Shown here piece after piece: positions 47,750-58,460 of a stretch of 64,000 nt of DNA. The notes below the pieces were generated by a model. It did not search any database. It had not been told where the DNA came from and saw only the letters and a list, made by a program, of their open reading frames with translations. The translations under genes and the position numbers were made by a program. The DNA comes from Sympetrum striolatum. Lineage: Eukaryota > Arthropoda > Insecta > Odonata > Libellulidae. The stretch covers positions 13,082,001 to 13,146,000 of the forward strand of contig OX388348.1 in assembly GCA_947579665.1 (NCBI GenBank), in the 5' to 3' direction. Every line of letters begins with the position of its first letter. Position 1 is the first letter of the stretch.

Positions 47750-47950
47750 GCGAAATGAAGGAGATAAATTGGTACTTTTCCACAAAACGTTTTAATAGTA
47801 CTACCGGTTTCAACGGAGGACCGTCATCTTTGGGTACAAGTAGTGTTTGTACCTGAAACTTGTACCTGAAGATGACGGTCCTCAGTGGAAACCGGTAGTT
47901 CGATTAAAAAAATTTGTGGAAAAAGTACCAATTTATCTCCTTCATTTCGC
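47750..47950. mobile_element. Foldback element, 201 bp
   Basis: Inverted arms at 47750-47840 and 47859-47950. The outer 26 bases match perfectly by eye, starting GCGAAATGAAGGAGATAAAT and ending with the complement. Inner parts pair with few mismatches, including ACCGGTTTC with GAAACCGGT and GAGGACCGTCATCTT with AAGATGACGGTCCTC. A TCTAGTTTCACA string occurs on both sides (about 47707 and 47953), but not directly at the ends. Related in its inner words to 48727-49163. Confidence 0.8.
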
Positions 47951-48385
47951 ATTCTAGTTTCACATTAAAAATAGTCTTTAATTGTCTCTAAAACAGCTTT
48001 TTTATTCTAGACTGCTTTACAGAAGTGACCTTCTTCAACAATCCATCCCTCTAAACAGTTGAACAATCCACCTAGTTATTTTCCTCCATTCCTTCTTCAT
48101 GTTATTCATTATTTACATCATGACTCCAGATACCCTATCTTGATTGATGAAAAAATTTCAGATTTGTTTTCCGTACCGGGTGGACAAAAATGTATCATTC
48201 ATTTATCTTCGTCTTCGTCTCGTTATGGCTGACACTAGATATTATTAGAGTATGTATGTATGAGGTATAAATTACACTATTGATAGAAATAATCTTGGTC
48301 ATTAATATTAGAATGTCAAAAATAGTATTATTTATTGTTTCATGATACTGCATTTAGGTGAATGTTTCAGTCATACAATTCGTGG
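47951..48385. other. AT-rich DNA, no gene seen
   Basis: No gene or repeat matched. Confidence 0.4.
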
Positions 48386-48387
48386 TC

Positions 48388-48525
48388 TGTTGAGAAAGAA
48401 AAGAAAAACTAGCTCACTCCTCATCTTGCCTAGGAAGCTTTGGAGCTTTTAATCACCAACTGCTAAGGGTTAGAGGGTACAACCAGCCTAAAGGCTGTTT
48501 GCTGTATAAACAGAAAAAGTAAATA
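48388..48525 (+). repeat. REP-A copy 8 with intact 3' end
   Basis: A core with AGCTCACTCCTCATCTTGCC, CTAGGAAGC, then a diverged middle, and a well-kept end: CAGCCTAAAGGCTG forms a perfect 5-bp stem, and CTGTATAAACAG forms a 4-bp stem just before AAAAAG. Copies 1, 2 and 3 have weaker versions of the same end. Confidence 0.65.
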
Positions 48526-48726
48526 TATTAGGAAAAAAACATCTCAGTGTCACAGAGTCTCAGCGCTCAAAGTTGTCTTTAAAAGACGAAGTCTTTCTGC
48601 CTGTCTTAAAAAAATAATACGTAATAAAATTCGTCTCTTTAGACCAAATTTTTCCTAATAGAGACGTGATTATTGTTAATATAATCAATTATTTCTGATC
48701 GTACTTCGCGGAAAGTCATCATGAAA

Positions 48727-49163
48727 TAAAGGAAAACACTTAGTAATTTCCACACAATATTATCTAGACTACAGATTTCAGTGCAAAGCCGCCATTAGGT
48801 AACAAATAATAATAATAATAAATCGTCTTTATTTGAGCGAGATTGAGACTTAAAAGTCTCTTCTTCCATCCAACCTATCGTCATTAATTAGTAAATAAGA
48901 AGTAGAAAAAATTAGAAGAATTGTGGATGTGAAAAAACTAAGAGATTCTTAGGGGAAAAAATCCACTGCAGGAAAACACCCACAAGGAAGGGGGGTGTGA
49001 AAAACCTGCGCAAACCTACCGATAGTAATAACAAATACAGAAATACCATGCCATAAATACGAAGAAGGAAGATTTTTCTGTATATGTAACCTGATGATGG
49101 CTTTGCACTGAAACTGGTAATCTAAATAATATTGCGTGGAAATTACAAAGAGTTTTTCTTTAT
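48727..49163. mobile_element. Inverted-repeat element split by a REP-B copy
   Basis: Left arm 48727-48802 and right arm 49085-49163 are inverted: TAATTTCCACACAATATTAT and its near complement, and TTTCAGTGCAAAGCC with GGCTTTGCACTGAAA. The right arm reads CCTGATGATGGCTTTGCACT and GAAACTGGTAATC. The interior is occupied by the REP-B copy at 48810-49030, so the insertion order is element first, then REP-B. Confidence 0.75.
48810..49030 (+). repeat. REP-B copy 2, nested
   Basis: It starts after an (AAT)n run with CGTCTTTATTTGAGCGAGATTG, has AGTCTCTTCTTCCATCCAACC, and ends with CAGGAAAACACCCACAAGG and GAAAAACCTGCGCAAACC. It parallels 16722-16980 block by block. The (AAT)n run at the 5' edge is as expected for the edge of a retroposed or tailed element. 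Confidence 0.65.
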
Positions 49164-49810
49164 TGCGTGATAATTGTTATCGTTATTTGTATATTCATCT
49201 GCAATTATTCTACCTCTCTATTCAATTCTAGCTCCTGAATTGAAGTTCTAAAAAGTCGAATAAACAGCGAAACATTTACAGTAGCGAAGAAGCAAAGGGT
49301 CTTCTATCACCATTTCAGCGAATCCAATTCCTTTTGCACCGAGAGCACAGTAAGTTCCCGGCTCGAAATTCATTGATTTAAATCAGGTGTTCTCGCAGTG
49401 GTCCATATGGATCCCTAGAGAACGATCGCATTATGCGAGAGATCGATTTGGATCTATGGAAGGGGGATCGATGGACAATGATTCGCTTCTTCAGAACGTT
49501 TGCTCACTGCGCGGAAGAATGGCTTTCCCAAGGGCCGCAGCAAATCAATTCATTTCAGAGAGAGTCTGATTTGAAGGCCCTGTTTACTCCTTTTCTATTC
49601 CCACTGGTGCCTATGAGTTTTTAAATGCGTTGCTCCCTTTTCTACAAATTCAATGTGTCGCACGATGGTTTCCGATGTCATTTTATGATTTCCTGTATAT
49701 GCCTGATAAATTTCGAAGTCTAGAAAAGGTCAGGCTAAATAAACCAACAAAAATAACTTTCTGGTGTATCGACGAATATTTCGTAATTGAAACTTTGTAG
49801 GATACTACTA
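49164..49810. other. Mixed DNA with a GC-richer patch, no gene seen
   Basis: Bases 49330-49620 are GC-richer with overlapping 60-codon frames that are not recognisable. Confidence 0.4.
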
Positions 49811-49814
49811 TTGT

Positions 49815-50060
49815 TGACTCATTATCATCTCATATTGTTATTATTGGCTCATATGGGTCAGCATTGTCTCATATTGTTGTTATTTTTTATAGTATTACTA
49901 TTGTTTCATTTTATCAGCATTGTCTCATATTGTTAGCATTGTCTCATATTGTTGTTATTTTCTGATATTTCTACTAATCTCTCATATCTGATGGTCTCAT
50001 ATTGTTGTTATTTGCTGAAATTATTACTAATGCCTCATATCATTATTTGTGTGTCTAATT
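49815..50060 (+). repeat. Degenerate short tandem array (CTCATATTGTTGTTATT)
   Basis: TCTCATATTGTT recurs at least five times, often followed by GTTATT or AGCATTG. Units vary from about 20 to 50 bp. The core word contains ATTGTT, as in the longer arrays. Confidence 0.75.
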
Positions 50061-50149
50061 TTAGTCATTGTCCTTTTTCATACTGATGGCCACAATCTGT
50101 ATGAAAATTGTCAGAGAGATTTTTGTTAACGCAGATGCGGTAGTAGTTG

Positions 50150-50245
50150 CAAGGAAAGAAAGGCCAAACTCGTCCTGCGGAGTAAACCTCATTCCTCTCT
50201 ACAAACTTGTGGTTAATACCTTACAGACCGAGGTAGCTGTTAGTG
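50150..50245 (+). repeat. REP-A copy 9 (fragment)
   Basis: GGAAAGAAAGGCCAAACTCG begins near 50152, then GTAAACCTCATTCCTCTCTAC. The core is partly deleted. Confidence 0.55.
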
Positions 50246-50384
50246 GCATGTCCTGTTTTACCAAGTTTAACAAGAAGATGCTAACATTGTTTGTATTGGT
50301 ATGGATTGAATTTAAGTGTACTGAATCACTAGATTAAAATATTATGTTATCTTCATTTAATTTAAATGTAAAAGCAGTTTTTTT

Positions 50385-50513
50385 ACTTTCTCCATATACG
50401 AAGTATAGAGAAAGTATTGTTTTCATGAAAAAAATCGACTTCGAGATTTCAACGGAAATACATGTTTTGGGGTCCCTAGAACACGTTTTGACCATTTTCG
50501 GAATGATGTCTGT

Positions 50514-50577
<64 letters not shown>

Positions 50578-51367
50578 GTGTGTGTGTGTGTGTGATAGTG
50601 GGCACTCTAACGTGAAAACTATTAGTCGTATCAATACCAAAATTCATATGTAGTACTGTGGTGTGTGCTGTCAGAGTTGATTAGTTTTTGGAGTAAATTG
50701 ATCAACCTGAAGTCGAGCTTTATTCATTAAAGCTCATTTCCGGTTTTCAAAATATCTCCATAAATATGATATATACGTATATTATATTACTTATAAAAGT
50801 TTTAGATAATTAAATTACTATAACTTTTGTATTTAACATATTTTTGTATCACCGGTTGATTAGGAGTTATTCGTGAAATACTGATAAACCGGAAGAAGAT
50901 GATTATGTACATAGTGGGCGCTCTAACATGAAAACTATTTGTCGGATCAACACCAAATTTCATATATAGTACTTCTATTACAGTCGTTAGAGTTGATTAG
51001 TTTTTGGAGTAAGGTTAACCGGAAGTTGAGCTTCATTCTTCAAAGCTCATTTCCGGTTTTCAAAATATCTCCATAAATATGATATTTAGGTATATACTAT
51101 TATATATAAATGTTTTAGAAAATAAAATTTACTATAACTTTTGTATGAAACATATTTTCGTATCACTGATTGTTTAGGAGTTATTCCTGAAATACTGATA
51201 AACCGGAAGTTGCTGATTATGTACTTTGTGGGCGCTCTGGGCTCTATGGGCGAAAGGCCAGTTTCATCGTTTTTCATCCAGCATGTCCCGAACAACATTA
51301 TTTATAATGTTTAGAGTTCGAAATTACTGTCGTAGATAAGTATTTACATCTTATATATGGAGAAAGT
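50385..51367. mobile_element. 983-bp element with 14-bp inverted ends and 315-bp internal repeat
   Basis: ACTTTCTCCATATA at 50385-50398 is exactly inverted at 51354-51367. A second inverted AGAAAGT lies at about 50409-50415, so the left end can also fold alone. A long (TG)n run fills about 50509-50594. Two complete units of about 315 bp then follow: GTGGGC(A/G)CTCTAAC(G/A)TGAAAACTAT starts at 50598 and 50914, and a truncated third begins at 51228. Shared blocks include GAGTTGATTAGTTTTTGGAG and CATTTCCGGTTTTCAAAATA. No transposase and no clear target duplication was seen. From memory, similar ACTTTCTCCATATA ends with a TG run occur in other insect repeats. Confidence 0.75.
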
Positions 51368-52950
51368 CATGTGCTGGCCACATCAGATTTTTTCATTTTA
51401 AAGTGGAACTATGATTACTCAAATCTAAAATAGTCGAATTTAAATAATGATATTAAGATGTACGTGGATTAACTTCTTAAAAATTCACACACAAAATGAT
51501 TAATAAAAGTTCCTAAAACAAATCCTGATGTAATTTAGAAATTGATAATTATATACATCGGGAAATTCCAATGGAAAAACGGATACGAAAGAATCTCTGG
51601 CAGGACTTGAACTCGGTTTTCCCATTGACAATGCGGTGACCCTACCTTATTAAATAACTAACGATAGAAGCATTTTCTGAGGTGAACGCCCGTGAGTGAA
51701 AAGTTACCTTTCTTTGCATTTTTATCGAATTTTCCTCAAGTTTTCTCGAATATGGCCAGAAATTAATTATATTAATAAATGCGATTGCAAAACCTGTTAG
51801 AAATTCATAGCATTCATTGCTAGTTCACAATCTTCAAAAAGAAAAAAAAGTTTGATGATTTTTATAGATATTATTTCGCATTTTCAAAAACTTAAATACA
51901 AATAACTTATATTTAGCCAAACAAGGCAAGAAAGAATTAATCTATAAAGTACAGCTTTCAAATCCATTAAAGGTAATAACTAGTGATTTTTAGTTGGTAA
52001 ATAACGGCTTGCAAACTTGGCGGGGTCAATTTCAAATATTTGAATATAGGAGCATTCAAAATTAAGCTCGAACATTGAGGGAAGCCAATCTTTTAGGTAA
52101 TTAAATCATCGATTTCTCGGACAATAAAAAGATTCGTATAAAACCAAGTGCCACGTGCTGAAGCTTGAAAAAATTACGTTATGATCAAGGTCAAGCCACT
52201 GTGATACACAAAATCCGATTTATCTATTTCAATGGTAGCCGCTCAAAATGAGTGCAAAACGAATAAAACCTATTTTTGGAAGATAAATAAATACGTCAGA
52301 AATGGATATTTTCTTAGAAATACTCGAACACGTGCGGAAGGAATTGATTTTTACTTACTTTATCGTATTTTTTTTATGAATGTATATTTTTTTATTCACT
52401 TGAGTCGTCTTATATAAGACAGGAGCCTTGAAACCGGCGGGCCTGAGTGTCAAAGGATATATTTCATCGACGGAAGTATTGTATCGGCAAGTATTGCTTC
52501 ATGAAACTCGCCTCTGATACTAAACCTTAAACTATGGGTTGCTCTTATTGCATTGCATAAGAAGTAACTGAGTTTTACACAATACGAGCTATTCAATAGT
52601 TTGTTTCCCTTCTTATTGAAATATCTATTTCCTATCTTAATGTTTTTTAAATTGCTTTTTCTATCATCAACTACTATATCTCTCTTACTACTGAAATATT
52701 GTATCTTAAACCATTATTCCTATAACGATTTTCATTGTTCTATTTTATTCCATTATTATCATATTTATAATACTATTTAGGAAATGTCATCAAGAAAATT
52801 TAATTATATTGATACTTCAGCAATTATCCTACAACGATTTTTATGGTTCTATTTTCTTCTCTTAGTAACATATTATACTATCTTCTTTAAAAATATCATT
52901 ACGAATATTTTGGCGAGAGAATACTAGGGGGTATCTTCTATTACCCAAAG
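51368..52950. other. AT-rich DNA with a possible B-box relic
   Basis: On the minus strand near 51600-51650, GAGTTCAAGTCCTGCCAGAG resembles the B-box end of a tRNA-like element. Bases 52540-52920 show TATTTCCTATCTTAATG-type degenerate duplications. No gene is evident. Confidence 0.4.
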
Positions 52951-52954
52951 AATG

Positions 52955-53025
52955 AGCAGATGTGAAACGATAAGCGAAAACCGGACTGGAACCCGGGTCC
53001 CCTAGCCTTTGGGTACTTTTTATGA
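52955..53025 (-). repeat. tRNA-like SINE fragment
   Basis: On the minus strand CCCGGGTTCCAGTCCGGTTTT holds a B-box-like string, with AAAGGCTAGGGGA before it. A box not found. Possibly related to the element at 60384-60580. Confidence 0.4.
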
Positions 53026-53204
53026 AGACTTTCAGAAGGTTATTTCATTAGTTCAATTCTCTCAGTAAATTTTTCTGTAGAGAAAGCCCCATTCTTGATA
53101 ATTCGTAAAAAATTTTATTTGTTTAAAAGTGAGTTTTTAAACGTGTTTTGAGAATTTAGCGATAGTACCAGCGACCGTATCTTCTTTCCTTTTCTTTTTT
53201 ACAG

Positions 53205-53276
53205 GCACCTCCGTTTAACAGGAGTTACCTATATAATGACAAGGACTTCAAGACATTCCATGAAAACATCTATTGA
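53205..53276 (+). other. Exon-like or retroelement C-terminal fragment (unproven)
   Basis: A pyrimidine tract ending in ACAG at 53201-53204 precedes a 23-codon open frame. It reads A-PPFNRSYLYNDKDFKTFHENIY and stops with TGA at 53274-53276. The composition is more protein-like than surrounding DNA. About 220 bp further on lies REP-C copy 2. It could be the C-terminus of a retrotransposon protein, a terminal exon, or chance. I do not recognise the peptide. Confidence 0.25.
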
Positions 53277-53489
53277 CAAATGCCTCCGGCTGAAGAAATT
53301 TTATAAGATTCTTATTATACTATATTGTAGCTTATAGAATATTAGATTATTTAGTTTATTATAGCTTTTAACTTTTATTATAACTAAATCAATTAGGTCT
53401 TCTATACCTTTCGTTAAACTTACTTTTTAAAATAATTGTTCATATCTAATCTTTTTCACTTTTCATACATCTATGTTTGTATATTATTG

Positions 53490-53735
53490 TATTTATTTTT
53501 ATTACTGTGTTTTCGCGGGTTTTTTTCACTCCCCTTCTTTGTGGGTGTTTTCCCGCAACGTGGGTTTTTTCTTAGTCAACCTTCAGTTGCAAAGATTTTT
53601 TCCCAAACCCTACTTTTTTTTCGTATTTTTTTAATAAGTTGAGTTTTTAATAAGTTTAAATGTAATCGACATACGAGGTTAGGTGGAAGAGAGGCCCACC
53701 TGGGCCTAACCTCGCCAATAAAGGGTCAAACTAAC
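53490..53735 (+). repeat. REP-C copy 2
   Basis: GTGGGTGTTTTCCCGCAACG, then CAACCTTCAGTTGCAAAG and TTTTTTCCC, then GAGGTTAGGTGG paired loosely with CCACCTGGGCCTAACCTC, and AATAAAGGGTC at 53717-53727, followed by CAAACTAACTGAC. It matches 29540-29760. Confidence 0.65.
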
Positions 53736-53738
53736 TGA

Positions 53739-53774
53739 CTATTCTTAAGCATTAATAAAAAAGCTTAAGAATAG
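53739..53774. repeat. 12-bp perfect inverted repeat
   Basis: CTATTCTTAAGC at 53739-53750 and its complement at 53763-53774 with a 12-base A-rich loop, just after REP-C copy 2. Confidence 0.5.
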
Positions 53775-54775
53775 AGGGATAAGTGAATCATTGTAAGCTG
53801 TCAGCTTATTTCATGTTGTCAGAGTACTCCTGGGTGCAAAGGACAACTTCGTCAGTAAATTTCTCGGTATTCGGATACGGAAAACACATCCGAGATGGGG
53901 CAGTTAGGCATTCCGATCAGGAAAAATTAAAAGCATAACCCTGACCCCGGCGGTCAGAAGGCAAACTAAATATCCATTCATCGAAAGACCCTCGTATCGT
54001 GAAGGTGACCTGCCAATAACTCAAAAACTCCGCGTACATTCACGTCAAACCGGCGGGGTCCATTAATTTCACGCCGGCGACAATAGATTCGGTCCCAATA
54101 ATTAGCGAGGTCAATTTATCACCCCATTCCTCAAAGGATCCGAATGCAGGTCAGGCATGCGGAGCAAGTTGTTGACCTTTTCCAAGCATTCGATGGAAGC
54201 GATGCCCCCCACTCTGAAATCACTCTCTTTCTTTCACTTCCAACAAAGAGATGAATTCTCGTTGTGCGTTACGCCGCTGTCGTATTGGAACCGATATCTA
54301 CAGCTATATAAATGCTCTGCTTTACGGCGTGGGAGGCTGCATGCATCTTGAGATTACTTCCCTATTCCATAGACGTAGCCAGAAAAAAAAACTATCAGCG
54401 GGTTTCATTAAGATTAATCGAAAACCTTTCTTCTACAAAGATCACTGAACTTTATATGGAACATATTAAAATAACTTTCATATCGGAGTATGGGTTTAAA
54501 ATAATATAATAATGATGATACTAAAAAATAACAATAATATTTAATATGATAATAATAATGAAATTAAAAATAATTTTACTTATCTATCAATTCAATCGAA
54601 GTAGCCTTAATTTGGTGTAATTCCCATAGTTATTTCAATATTATCCCGTTCACTTATCTAGCTCGATGAAATGTGTCATTTGTGTTATTTTTTACTTTAC
54701 GGCCCTATATTTAATTTTCTTAGTTTTTCAGCGAGGACTGAAATAATTTCCCAGTTCCTCTGGTTCCCGGCTGCA
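53775..54775. other. GC-richer island then AT-rich DNA
   Basis: Bases 53820-54400 are GC-richer with overlapping frames; 54500-54560 is an AAT-rich run. No gene is evident. Confidence 0.4.
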
Positions 54776-54779
54776 ATAT

Positions 54780-55005
54780 TATTTTTCTTTTTCGTTCCCT
54801 TTCTCAGAAACAAACATTTTTCCCACATTATTATCCGAAAAACGGGTATTTTTCTTTGTACACCTTCAGTTGCAAATATTTTTTCCACACATTAATCTCT
54901 CTTTCCTGTTATTTTTAAATGGAAAATTTAAATATTATTACAACGACAGACGTAGTAAGATGGGACAGCCAACATCTAAATTCGCCAAGAAAGGTCAATC
55001 TAACT
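54780..55005 (+). repeat. REP-C copy 3 (decayed)
   Basis: It has CACCTTCAGTTGCAAATATT and TTTTTTCC, then GATGGGACAGCCAACATC, and a mutated CAAGAAAGGTCAATC where the other copies have AATAAAGGGTC. Confidence 0.55.
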
Positions 55006-55074
55006 ATATAATATTTATTAATTTATATTTTATTCTCTATATTATTTATGGCCGTCAATTCTTTCTAAAAACAG

Positions 55075-55135
55075 TATAGTCCGAATACACTTCCCTGTAG
55101 GACTCCCCACTTGGGAGTTCACTTTAAACAGAAAT
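55075..55135 (-). pseudogene. Reverse transcriptase fragment, second copy
   Basis: On the minus strand this parallels 55293-55391: it keeps KVNS, and then, after a frame change, a GSPTG...IRTIL stretch that lines up with GVPQG...GPML. The DNA is similar through AGAAATTTATTT on the + strand. It looks like a second, more decayed copy of the same retrotransposon piece, about 240 bp away. Confidence 0.45.
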
Positions 55136-55292
55136 TTATTTGTATTATATTTATTTACATAAATCCGTATACAGCGCATGGTCTTTACGATTGATTGAAA
55201 AACATTACAATTTGTAACAAGAAATTTAACAAATAAAATTTAAAAAATAAACAATTACGAAATAAAAAACATTACAAAGAAATTATTAAAGG

Positions 55293-55391
55293 GTCTATCT
55301 CTCATCATAATGTCATCGATGTTTACTAAAAATAACATAGGTCCGATTACGATACCCTGTGGGACTCCCGAGTTTAGCTTTAACCAGAAAT
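55293..55391 (-). pseudogene. Non-LTR reverse transcriptase fragment
   Basis: On the minus strand it encodes LKLNSGVPQGIVIGPMLFLV and then NIDDIM. This matches the conserved SGVPQGSVLGPLLFLLYINDL block of non-LTR (LINE) reverse transcriptases, which lies just before the YADD catalytic box. The catalytic YADD box itself is not seen downstream, and the frame soon loses similarity. It is therefore a short relic of a LINE and not an active gene. The family within LINEs cannot be fixed from this piece. Confidence 0.8.
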
Positions 55392-55394
55392 TTA

Positions 55395-56280
55395 TTTTTA
55401 TTATTTCATCGCCATTCGCCGAGTCACTTAACGGGGAAGAATCACATTTATTCGGGACGCGAAACATCTGCCTAACGAGAGTGATTCCCTCGCGGGAGAC
55501 TTGCTCCACAAACCCGGTGGAGTCTCCAGATCCATTTGCGAGCGAACGTGGAAAATCAAGCCATCTGAGATGAAAAGTGCCGATCCTTCCTCCATCTTCC
55601 ACCCATTGTTTGTCTCCGGTTCAGTTCGTTTTCTCGCTTTTCCCCTTGTCTCCATCCGCACGGAGATCGATCCCATATCCAAATCACTCCTCTCCGCACG
55701 AACGCTCCAATTCCATGGGCTCCCCCACTCCCGAAAGCGGTTTTGCAGAATCGGTGCCCGGAGAACTTTCTTCCTTCAATTTTCCCGATCGTGTTATTCG
55801 ATTTGTAAAGCCGCTAGAATGGTCTGTCAGAACTATTTCCATAGGCAAGTTCCCCGTGGATGTAATTCAACAAAGTTTTGCCTCCGGGACCCCTGAAATT
55901 TCGCAGCGATATATATCTCCTTCTGGGGGTTGTTTTTTTTTTAACTTTCTTTCCTTTTTTTTCATTCGACATCCCCTCGAGAAATGCAGGAGCTCTTCGA
56001 ATGAATGCGGGGCAAAACGCTCGGCGTTTCCGACCGCGGTTCGTGCGTTGGCCTCCCCGGCAAAAGGCTTAATTACTGAGGCCGACAAAGGGAAGAGGAT
56101 GCCTGAATATTTCGGGATCTCTTTCGAATCTGCAAATATTGTTTTCATGTGTCGACGCACTCGAAAAACGTTTCAACTCCTGGTTCAAAAACCTCCCTTT
56201 TTTCCTGGTGTATCGAGACATGAAGTGCGGGCTTTTTAGGCTCGCTCAATCCACTCGTTCGTTTCAGTGAAAATAATTAA
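55395..56280. other. GC-richer island with the longest open frame in the window
   Basis: A 220-codon + frame (55577-56239) overlaps other open frames of 85-131 codons on both strands. The translation is rich in Ser, Pro, Phe and Arg, has a poly-Phe stretch from a T-run, and shows no domain. Overlapping open frames on both strands argue for low stop density caused by composition. I do not call it a gene. Confidence 0.35.
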
Positions 56281-58452
56281 CCCTTCCGTGAAAACTTTGG
56301 AGCATCTTCGTGCCACGCCTTTTGAAGATACTTGAACAGTGTTGTTAATGAAACCCTCAGCGAGCCTTGTAGTGGGAGCTATTAAAAATCGCGTTATAAA
56401 TGGAAAATCAATCGAAGAAGCCATAACTTTCAGGATCCCTATAATTATCTTTTTACCGATAGTCTCCACAAAACTTAAAATAATACTATTAAAGTGGAGA
56501 CTTTAACAATAATAACAAACGAATACACATAACCATACCCTTACCAGAAAAAAATGACGAAGAAATAATAGTTAAAAGTTCCATAGTCTAGATATTTTAA
56601 TTAGACGATTGGTTCTGAACATGTCTACATCAGGATTTCCACAATTACAATATATTTTTACTGTGTTAATTTGTATAAAAGTTTTCTCATAAGTCGTAAT
56701 AAATTGAAAAATATCCACTGTTGTTCCTGGGAATCATTCCTAATTTACATATAGTGTATTTCTGTACACTATTTAGCTTATAATTCGCAATGAATCTCAT
56801 CCCCTACATCCAGTTACCTATAGCTCTGTTGAGGGAATCAGGCCTTACAGTAAGAATGACTAGAGTAGTTTGCGCTTAATTTCCACAATTACTCAGGATA
56901 ATAGAAGTAGAACAAGTCCACGTAAAGGTACCACAATGAAACTATAAACAGCTTTCTTATATATTATCGTAGTTATTACCTAGGCTAAGACAAAACAGAA
57001 TGGAAGATACTCAGAAATCTACTATATCAGAAACCAATGTCAAAACGGGATTATATTAGAATTGGAGTAACATAACATTTAGATCAGTCTATCCAATTGC
57101 ATTTTTGTTGGATCGATATATCATTTGAACGGTAAAAGTTAGTGGGTAAATTAATAAATAAGAGACGAGTAACTGTAAAATTAAGCTAGATTGTAACTTA
57201 AAGAGAGTTTTGCCTTCATTCTGTATAATATTAACATCCTTACTCTCACATAATGGCTCACTATGTCATAGGGAAGTGTCCTAAATTAATTTCCAATATT
57301 CACCAGAGCTTTTCTTGTAGCCAAACGTCCGCTGATTAATGACGAGCCTATGTTTTTTATGCGATATTAAAGAAGATGAGTTTCTAACAATCTCTGAGTC
57401 CTCTGGACTTTCCAAAATGAGTTATGCAGGCATAAATGAAGAGCAAAAGGCATTATAATAACGGGATCTAAAATGGTTATCTTAGCAAAAATAATTTACA
57501 AAGAATGACTTATTTAAATATATTTTGGAAAACATTCAATATACTGAAACGGTAAAACCCGCTTACATATATATATATAGAACAATTGTCCGCTCTCTTC
57601 TTAATGTGAAGAGATCTAACAGCTTGCGACGTAGGGGGTGGTTGAGATGAATACCTTGTGTACCATTCTTAAAGTTGAAACAATACTCGGGGATTTGTTC
57701 TTTCAAATTAGTCGCTAAAATTCATTAATATTTTTTTAATCTTATAATGTAATTTTATCATAGACAAACTACTTTCAGTTTGAGATTTTCTCCATGCCCG
57801 AAGCAAACTGCTTGTTTTGTGAAATCGAGTGAAAAATTTTCCAATTATTTTGAATCCGCGAATGATCTTTAGTGCGGTAACGATTATTTACTACTTAATG
57901 CAACAAAGATGCATTGTTTCAAATCTACGAAGTTGACTTTATAGTACCATTCGACAATTAATATAAAGATTAAGGTGACGTTACAAAACAGTGTCTAAAT
58001 ATATTTTAAAACTATAAGAAAGACTAAATGAATTACAAGGGTGTAACTAATATAGATTTAAATATTTTAACATAAAATGTGTTTCTGGTCAAGCAAGAAA
58101 AGTTCAAGTTTGGGGAAGCCTATTTTTGAAGCTCTACCACAACGAAATTAGCAACAATTACGCTTAAAAGATACACGAAATCCTGAACTGAGAGAGTATA
58201 GATCTTTGAATATTCTGCATGTATAAAAGTCTGGATCCAATGAACGAATTCAATAACATCTAGAGACTCATAAAACATCCTTGGCGGAGAAATTAAATAA
58301 TTTTCAAAGGAAGTATTTACTTTGTTCTGAAGAAAGCTTAAAGCCAAACTCTCACAATTAACTAGACTTTAATGCATCTGAAACATCGGAAACAGAAAAA
58401 GGAACATTTGCTCAAGAAAATGAACAACTCCATTCCAAATAAAACGTCAGAT
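56281..58452. other. AT-rich DNA, no gene seen
   Basis: AT-rich unique sequence with dense stops. A TATATATATATAG run lies near 57570. No repeat was matched. Confidence 0.45.
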
Positions 58453-58460
58453 CTGTATAA

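Noticed and set aside
49815..50060. CRISPR array
   Set aside because: Repeats are short, degenerate and irregularly spaced, and the genome is eukaryotic; it is a decayed minisatellite.
50423..50647. His/Thr-rich open frame in the TG tract
   Set aside because: It is the direct translation of a (TG)n microsatellite.
55255..55602. 115-codon minus-strand frame as a complete protein
   Set aside because: Only about 30 residues match a reverse-transcriptase block; the rest is unrelated, so it is a relic.
55577..56239. 220-codon + strand open frame as a gene
   Set aside because: It overlaps other open frames on both strands, holds a poly-Phe run from a T-tract, has biased Ser/Pro/Phe/Arg content and shows no domain.
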